Positions 7,084 to 10,752 of a stretch of DNA of 10,752 bases are shown in pieces (position 1 is the first letter of the stretch; each line of letters opens with the position of its first letter). Made by a program: the position numbers and the translations under genes. Below the pieces are notes generated by a model. The model had not been told where the DNA came from. It worked only from the letters and a program-made list of their open reading frames with translations, and searched no databases. This DNA is from Spirochaetaceae bacterium (GTDB taxonomy: Bacteria; Spirochaetota; Spirochaetia; Treponematales; Breznakiellaceae): NCBI GenBank assembly GCA_031255115.1, contig JAIRTD010000005.1, positions 1 to 10,752 on the forward strand, read 5' to 3'.

Positions 7084-7953
7084 ATGAAATTACGAAAGCA
7101 CGGTAATGCCGCGCCGTATCTTTTTTTGCTGCCCTCTGTTTTTATCTTCGCGATCTTTGTGTTTATGCCTTTTATCAGAACCGTGTTTCTGTCGTTTACC
7201 CTTACCAACTCCCGGGGCGAAATGGTGGAATTTGTCGGCCTCGAAAATTATATCAAGCAGTTTTCGAGTCCCATTTTTCGCAACAGCCTTAAACTGACCC
7301 TTATCTTTGCCCCCCTGGTGGGAGTCCCCACTTTTTTCGCCGCGTATTTTCTGGCGGCCCTTGCCAATGTGCGGGCCAGGGGAAGCAGGATTTACGAAGT
7401 CATGTACTCCCTGCCCATGGCGGTCGCTTCGGCTCCGGCCGCCGCTATATGGTTTATGCTTCTTTCGTCAAGCCGGGCGGGAATAATCAACCATATATTG
7501 GGCACCGACATCAGGTGGCTTCTTGACGCCCGCTTTGCCCTGTTCGGCGTGGCCTTTGTTACCATTTGGCTTAACGTGGGGACCAGTTTTATCTTTCTCC
7601 TAACGGGCTTCAGAAACGTGCCTGACGAACTGCTGGAAAGCGCCCGCATAGACGGGGCGGGATATTTTAAGCGGCTTTTCAGCGTCATTACCCCGGTGGC
7701 TTCTCCACAGATATTCTTTGTGATCTTTCTTAACATCATCTCTTCCTTTCAGTCTTTTGCCCAAATCAGGCTGCTTACCCAGGGAGGACCAAGTTATTCC
7801 ACCAATGTACTGGTGTATACGATTTACCAGGCGGCGATCAGGGATTCGCGCTTTGAGACCGCCTTTGCGCAGTCGATGGTGCTCTTTGTAATTATACTGG
7901 TAATTACCATCATTCAATTTAAAACTGAAAACAGGATGGTTCACTACCAATGA
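7084..7953 (+). CDS. ugpA: glycerol-3-phosphate-type ABC transporter permease (UgpA/MalF family)
   Basis: This is an inner-membrane channel subunit of the carbohydrate/glycerophosphate importer class (CUT1), 289 aa. A first helix is at about 12-32, followed by the family motif FVGLENYIKQF and NSLKLTLIF. Further helices lie at about 73-95, 107-127, 153-174, 205-222 and 262-278. The EAA loop is at about 182-204 (ELLESARIDGAGYFKRLFSVITP), followed by the LTQGGPSYSTNVLVYTIY segment found in UgpA-like proteins. The ribosome binding site is GGAGGGG (7066-7072), 11 nt before ATG 7084, which is somewhat long; no closer in-frame start exists. Substrate is inferred from the adjacent phosphodiesterase and the UgpB-like binding protein, since permeases of this family do not show specificity on sight. 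It could instead import a sugar. Confidence 0.88.
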   Translation: MKLRKHGNAAPYLFLLPSVFIFAIFVFMPFIRTVFLSFTLTNSRGEMVEFVGLENYIKQFSSPIFRNSLKLTLIFAPLVGVPTFFAAYFLAALANVRARGSRIYEVMYSLPMAVASAPAAAIWFMLLSSSRAGIINHILGTDIRWLLDARFALFGVAFVTIWLNVGTSFIFLLTGFRNVPDELLESARIDGAGYFKRLFSVITPVASPQIFFVIFLNIISSFQSFAQIRLLTQGGPSYSTNVLVYTIYQAAIRDSRFETAFAQSMVLFVIILVITIIQFKTENRMVHYQ

Positions 7954-8768
7954 ACAAGACGGCTCATGTTTTTGCGTATCTTGTAAAACTCGCCATAGGG
8001 CTTTTGATTATATCGCCCATACTCCTGGGCCTTTCGATGAGCTTTATGTCTCCTTCGGAAATGGCGTCCATACCGCCCCACTTTATTCCCCATGATCCTG
8101 TAACCTATACCTACCGGAACGCTACAAGCACGGTTCCTATTTTCAGCTTTATGTTGAACAGTTTTATAGTCTGCGCCATTGTCATTGTGGGACAAATTAT
8201 TACTTCGAGTTTTGCCGCCTACGCGTTTTCGTTCTTCAATTTTAAGGGAAGAAGAGCCATATTCCTCCTCGTGCTGACAACCATGATGATACCCGCCGAC
8301 GCCATCATCATCGCCAACTACCTTACCATAGCCCAGCTCAGGCTCAACGACACCTATCTGGGGCTGGTCGCTCCCTACCTTGCCTCGGCAATGGGAATCT
8401 TTCTCATGCGGCAGTTTTTTTTGACCATACCCAGGGAACTGCACGAAGCGGCCATCATGGACGGATGCAAGGACCTGCGTTTTCTTTTTACCATTGTAAT
8501 GCCTATTTCCAAACCGGCCATGGCGTCTCTGGGCGTCTATGTATTTATCCAGGTGTACAACCAGTTTCTCTGGCCCCTCCTGGTTACCAATACCAACAAA
8601 ATGCGTACCGTGCAGGTTGGCATGAGCATACTCAAAGAAGCGGAAGCCGTAGATTACGGCGTGGTCCTCGCCGGATCGGTGCTGATCCTCATCCCGGCCA
8701 TATTCGTGTTCATCATAGGCCAGCGTTATCTGGTCCGCGGCATGACCGCCGGCGCGGTCAAAGGCTGA
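7950..8768 (+). CDS. ugpE: glycerol-3-phosphate-type ABC transporter permease (UgpE/MalG family)
   Basis: This is the second channel subunit, 272 aa. It starts at ATG 7950 inside the end of the preceding gene (ATGA overlap), so translation is coupled. Helices are visible at about 10-32, 67-93, 103-124, 137-155, 190-210 and 240-260. The EAA loop is at about 163-187 (ELHEAAIMDGCKDLRFLFTIVMP). VYNQFLWPLLV (202-212) and the C-terminal GQRYLVRGMTAGAVKG closely follow the UgpE/MalG pattern. Together with the upstream permease it would form the membrane pore. No ATPase gene lies beside either permease; importers of this class commonly share one ATPase encoded elsewhere in the genome. Confidence 0.89.
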   Translation: MNKTAHVFAYLVKLAIGLLIISPILLGLSMSFMSPSEMASIPPHFIPHDPVTYTYRNATSTVPIFSFMLNSFIVCAIVIVGQIITSSFAAYAFSFFNFKGRRAIFLLVLTTMMIPADAIIIANYLTIAQLRLNDTYLGLVAPYLASAMGIFLMRQFFLTIPRELHEAAIMDGCKDLRFLFTIVMPISKPAMASLGVYVFIQVYNQFLWPLLVTNTNKMRTVQVGMSILKEAEAVDYGVVLAGSVLILIPAIFVFIIGQRYLVRGMTAGAVKG

Positions 8769-8784
8769 AAACGCGCTTATTATT

Positions 8785-8863
8785 GGCGGCTCACGCCGCC
8801 TACTTAGGAGTTGTCATTAACGCTGCGCGTTAATGTTCAATTAACCTGGCGGCTCACGCCGCC
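8785..8863 (+). repeat. tandem hairpins with an 18-nt direct repeat before ugpB
   Basis: GGCGGCTCACGCCGCCTA occurs at 8785-8802 and again at 8848-8865. Each copy is a 6-bp GGCGGC/GCCGCC stem with loop TCAC. Between them, CATTAACGC (8815-8823) and GCGTTAATG (8827-8835) form a perfect 9-bp stem with loop TGC. After each copy comes TAGGAG, so the first unit also carries a ribosome-binding-site-like sequence that leads to no gene. No T-run follows any stem. A role in message stability or in setting ugpB level relative to the permeases is inferred. Confidence 0.7.
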
Positions 8864-8881
8864 TATAATAGGAGAATTATC

Positions 8882-10195
8882 ATGAAGAAGAAAATGTTGT
8901 GGGCTCTGCCGGTTCTGGCAGTGTTGCTGGCTTTCTCGTGTTCCCGGAGTGCCGGAAGCGGCGACGGGGGAAAAACCAAGGTTATTTTTTGGCATGCCAT
9001 GGGCGGGCGTAACGGCGAAGCTCTGGAAAAACTGATAACTGCCTTTAACGCGTCACAGGACGCGATTGAGGTAGAAGGCCAATACCAGGGGAATTACGAC
9101 GATGCCATTACCAAGCTCCGCGCCACGCCAAAGGGATCGGGACCGGACCTGATGCAGCTCTACGATATTGGAACCCGCTGGGCCATTGATTCGGGGACTA
9201 CCCTCAAGATGCAGGATTTTATCGACCGGGACAGATACGACATCTCGGACTATGAACCGAACATCCTTGCCTACTACACCCTGGACGGAGAACTCTATTC
9301 CATGCCCTTTAACTGTTCTTCGCCGGTTATCGTCTATAACAAAGAGGCGCTCCAAAAAACCGGCCTTGACCCCCAAAAGGCCTTCGCCACCATGGATGAC
9401 TGCCTTGCCACGGGAAGGGCGCTCAAGGCGGCCGGTATGGAAGCAGGTAATTCCTTTACCAACTACAGTTGGGTATTTGAACAGCTTGTGTCCATACAGG
9501 ACCAGGACCTGCTTGACAACGGCAACGGACGCCTCGGCAGGGCTACCGAAGTCATCGCCAGTGACGCGCTCCTTAAAATCTTCACCAAACTGAAGACCAT
9601 AGTAGCCGATCCTTCGAGCAGGAATTTCGGCAAAGGAACCGCCGAATCCAAGAACCAGTTTGCCACCGGCACGGTCGGTTATATACTTGATTCCTGTTCG
9701 GTCTATGTTGATATTTCCGCCGCCGCGGGCGGCAAATTCAGCGTCGGCTTCGCCCCTGTTCCCAAGGTCAACCCCGGCGACACGGGCGGCGTCTCGGTAG
9801 GCGGCGGCTCCCTCTGGCTCATGGATAACGGCGACTCAAAAAGATCCGACGCCGCCTGGGAATTCGTCAAGTTTGTAACCGGCGCCCAGCAGCAGGGCGA
9901 ATGGTCCATAGGAACAGGCTACCTTCCCATACGCAAATCGGCAGTGGAGCTTCCCTTCTACCAGGACTACATCAACAACGTCAACCCTGAACTCATAGTG
10001 GCCATCGAAGCCCTGAGAAACTCAAAGCCCTCCTGCGCCGGAAGCGTCATGGGCGTATTCTCCAAAGCCAGGGTCATCATCGAAAACGAAGTTGAAACCA
10101 TGATCAACGACCGCTCGGTAACTCCCCAGTCCGTGGTAGACAAGATTGTAAGCCAGATCAACGAGGAAATTACCCTGTACAACAGAACGAACTAA
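8882..10195 (+). CDS. ugpB: glycerol-3-phosphate/glycerophosphodiester-binding lipoprotein (UgpB-like)
   Basis: This is a family 1 solute-binding protein, 437 aa, that would capture substrate outside the membrane for the two upstream permeases. ATG 8882 follows AGGAG (8870-8874). The N-terminus is a lipoprotein signal ending LLAFSC with Cys20 as lipid site, followed by a short serine/glycine-rich linker. UgpB-like landmarks are VIFWHAMGGRNGEALEKL (34-51), YQGNYDDAITKL (68-79), MPFNCSSPVIVYNKEALQKT (141-160), GGVSVGGGSLWLMD (302-315) and WSIGTGYLPIRKSAVE (341-356). Tyr347 and Arg397 sit where UgpB ligand-contacting Tyr and Arg residues are expected, by recollection of the family and not by alignment. 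The pairing with a GDPD enzyme strengthens the assignment over a sugar-binding protein. Being last in the operon behind hairpins suggests separately tuned expression. Confidence 0.85.
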   Translation: MKKKMLWALPVLAVLLAFSCSRSAGSGDGGKTKVIFWHAMGGRNGEALEKLITAFNASQDAIEVEGQYQGNYDDAITKLRATPKGSGPDLMQLYDIGTRWAIDSGTTLKMQDFIDRDRYDISDYEPNILAYYTLDGELYSMPFNCSSPVIVYNKEALQKTGLDPQKAFATMDDCLATGRALKAAGMEAGNSFTNYSWVFEQLVSIQDQDLLDNGNGRLGRATEVIASDALLKIFTKLKTIVADPSSRNFGKGTAESKNQFATGTVGYILDSCSVYVDISAAAGGKFSVGFAPVPKVNPGDTGGVSVGGGSLWLMDNGDSKRSDAAWEFVKFVTGAQQQGEWSIGTGYLPIRKSAVELPFYQDYINNVNPELIVAIEALRNSKPSCAGSVMGVFSKARVIIENEVETMINDRSVTPQSVVDKIVSQINEEITLYNRTN

Positions 10196-10211
10196 ACCAC
10201 GCGGCTTATCT

Positions 10212-10376
10212 TGCGCAAATATTGCGCATAATGACGCGTTGTGTATAAACCGGGCTTGTTTATACACCATAGATTTGAGTTTGTCAGGTGTGGAATTAGT
10301 TAATTCCCTACCTGACAAACACTTATAATCGGAATTCTCTGACAATTTCAAATTGTCAGAGAATAAAAGCCCGGTT
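10212..10376. other. structured intergenic block with four perfect hairpins and a long-range pairing
   Basis: I see no gene in 10196-10501. The first part holds consecutive stems: TGCGCAA/TTGCGCA (10212-10228); GTGTATAAAC/GTTTATACAC (10241-10267, loop CGGGCTT); GTTTGTCAGGT/ACCTGACAAAC (10279-10320) enclosing GGAATTA/TAATTCC; and a 15-bp perfect stem 10334-10348 with 10350-10364. AACCGGGCTT, which includes the second hairpin's loop (10248-10257), is fully complementary to AAGCCCGGTT (10367-10376), allowing a pseudoknot or an alternative closing stem. No T-run follows the stems, so these are not plain terminators. The block could stabilise the 3' end of the ugp transcript, be a structured RNA, or be a degenerate repeat element. 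Confidence 0.6.
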
Positions 10377-10501
10377 GAATTTAACCACGCAGGCGGCGTA
10401 AGGCGAAATAAGGAAGAACTTGTTAGCAAGCGCTTAGCGAGAACTTCTTTGACTTGTTCGCCTTTGCGGTTTCTTCTTCTTTATGGCACCATAGAATAAC
10501 G
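10377..10501. other. intergenic stretch with an imperfect palindrome
   Basis: No coding region is supported here. AAGGCGAA (10400-10407) and TTCGCCTT (10457-10464) are perfect 8-bp complements that could enclose a loop containing the palindrome AAGCGCTT and two copies each of GAACTT and CTTGTT. TATGG/CCATA with a 2-nt spacer lies near 10482-10493, just past the stop of the minus-strand gene. A terminator role for either neighbour is possible but no T-run supports it. Confidence 0.35.
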
Positions 10502-10752
10502 CTACAGCCTTGCTATTTCCTCCAGGGAAAGTTGCGTATACGAGCGTATCTTTTCGGGGTTAAGGCCGTCCCTTTTCATGTTCCGGGCTGCTTCCAGCTT
10601 TTCCTGATGCGCCTTTTGGCTTGCCTCGGCCAAACCTTCGGCTTTGCCTTCCTGGCGGGCATCTACCAGGGAACTCTGTAAGTCAAGCTCGTACTTGAGT
10701 TTGCTTTCCTGCCCGGCCCATTCAGCCTCATCACGGCTCAGCGTCAACAGCG
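10502..10752 (-). CDS. C-terminal end of an Rpn/PD-(D/E)XK nuclease-like protein (partial)
   Basis: This is the last 83 or so residues of a minus-strand gene whose 5' part lies beyond the window; the frame is open to the right edge. The visible part reads LLTLSRDEAEWAGQESKLKY, then a long highly charged helical stretch (ARQEGKAEGLAEASQKAHQEK) and a terminal module (ARNMKRDGLNPEKIRSYTQLSLEEIARL). This arrangement is recognisable from the ends of Rpn-family proteins, often annotated as recombination-promoting nucleases or PD-(D/E)XK transposase-like proteins, which are frequent in treponemes. The catalytic domain is not in view, so activity cannot be judged. The TTG at 10747 is inside the gene and not the likely start. 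It converges on the ugp operon. Confidence 0.75.
   Translation of the reverse strand, partial: LLTLSRDEAEWAGQESKLKYELDLQSSLVDARQEGKAEGLAEASQKAHQEKLEAARNMKRDGLNPEKIRSYTQLSLEEIARL

Noticed and set aside
8864..8869. Perfect TATAAT upstream of ugpB as a -10 promoter box
   Set aside because: The predicted start would fall downstream of the ribosome binding site at 8870-8874, and the -35 position reads only TTAACC. It is more likely part of the spacer between hairpin and ribosome site.
10195..10390. 8-nt direct repeat AACCACGC at 10195-10202 and 10383-10390 as a target-site duplication around a small mobile element
   Set aside because: One 8-mer repeat in about 300 nt is roughly expected by chance, and I see no convincing terminal inverted repeats at the inner edges.

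Overview
The window looks like chromosomal DNA from a Treponema-like spirochete, possibly of the termite-gut type. This is inferred from moderate GC content, dense same-strand transporter operons, lipoprotein-type binding proteins, and a trailing gene whose end resembles the Rpn/PD-(D/E)XK nuclease-like proteins common in such genomes. I could not search a database, so the placement is tentative.

Layout. Positions 168-240 (minus strand) hold a tRNA-Ala(CGC) with a clear sigma-70-type promoter. Positions 410-6151 (plus strand) form a peptide-uptake operon in the order oppB-oppC-oppD-oppF-oppA. The first four genes are tightly packed or overlapping. oppA is set off by an 89-nt leader with a perfect hairpin and a strong Shine-Dalgarno site. 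oppA carries an in-frame TAG at codon 359, and the homologous reading frame continues intact to 6151. As read, the binding protein is therefore split. Positions 6152-6325 hold hairpins and then a new promoter.

Positions 6326-10195 (plus strand) form a second operon: a glycerophosphodiester phosphodiesterase (ugpQ type), two permeases (ugpA and ugpE types) and a lipoprotein binding protein (ugpB type). No ATPase gene is present, so the importer must borrow one encoded elsewhere. Three tandem hairpins, two of them sharing an 18-nt direct repeat, separate the permeases from ugpB. Together the genes suggest uptake of glycerol-3-phosphate or glycerophosphodiesters from lipid debris, with the phosphodiesterase releasing glycerol-3-phosphate and an alcohol.

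Positions 10196-10501 contain no gene but are rich in inverted repeats: four consecutive perfect stems and a long-range complementarity that could form a pseudoknot. Positions 10502-10752 (minus strand) are the C-terminal end of a nuclease-like gene that runs off the window.

I see no clearly new multi-gene system. The points most worth checking are the amber codon in oppA, the structured block after ugpB, the repeat/hairpin module before ugpB, and the very short predicted leaders at both operon starts.
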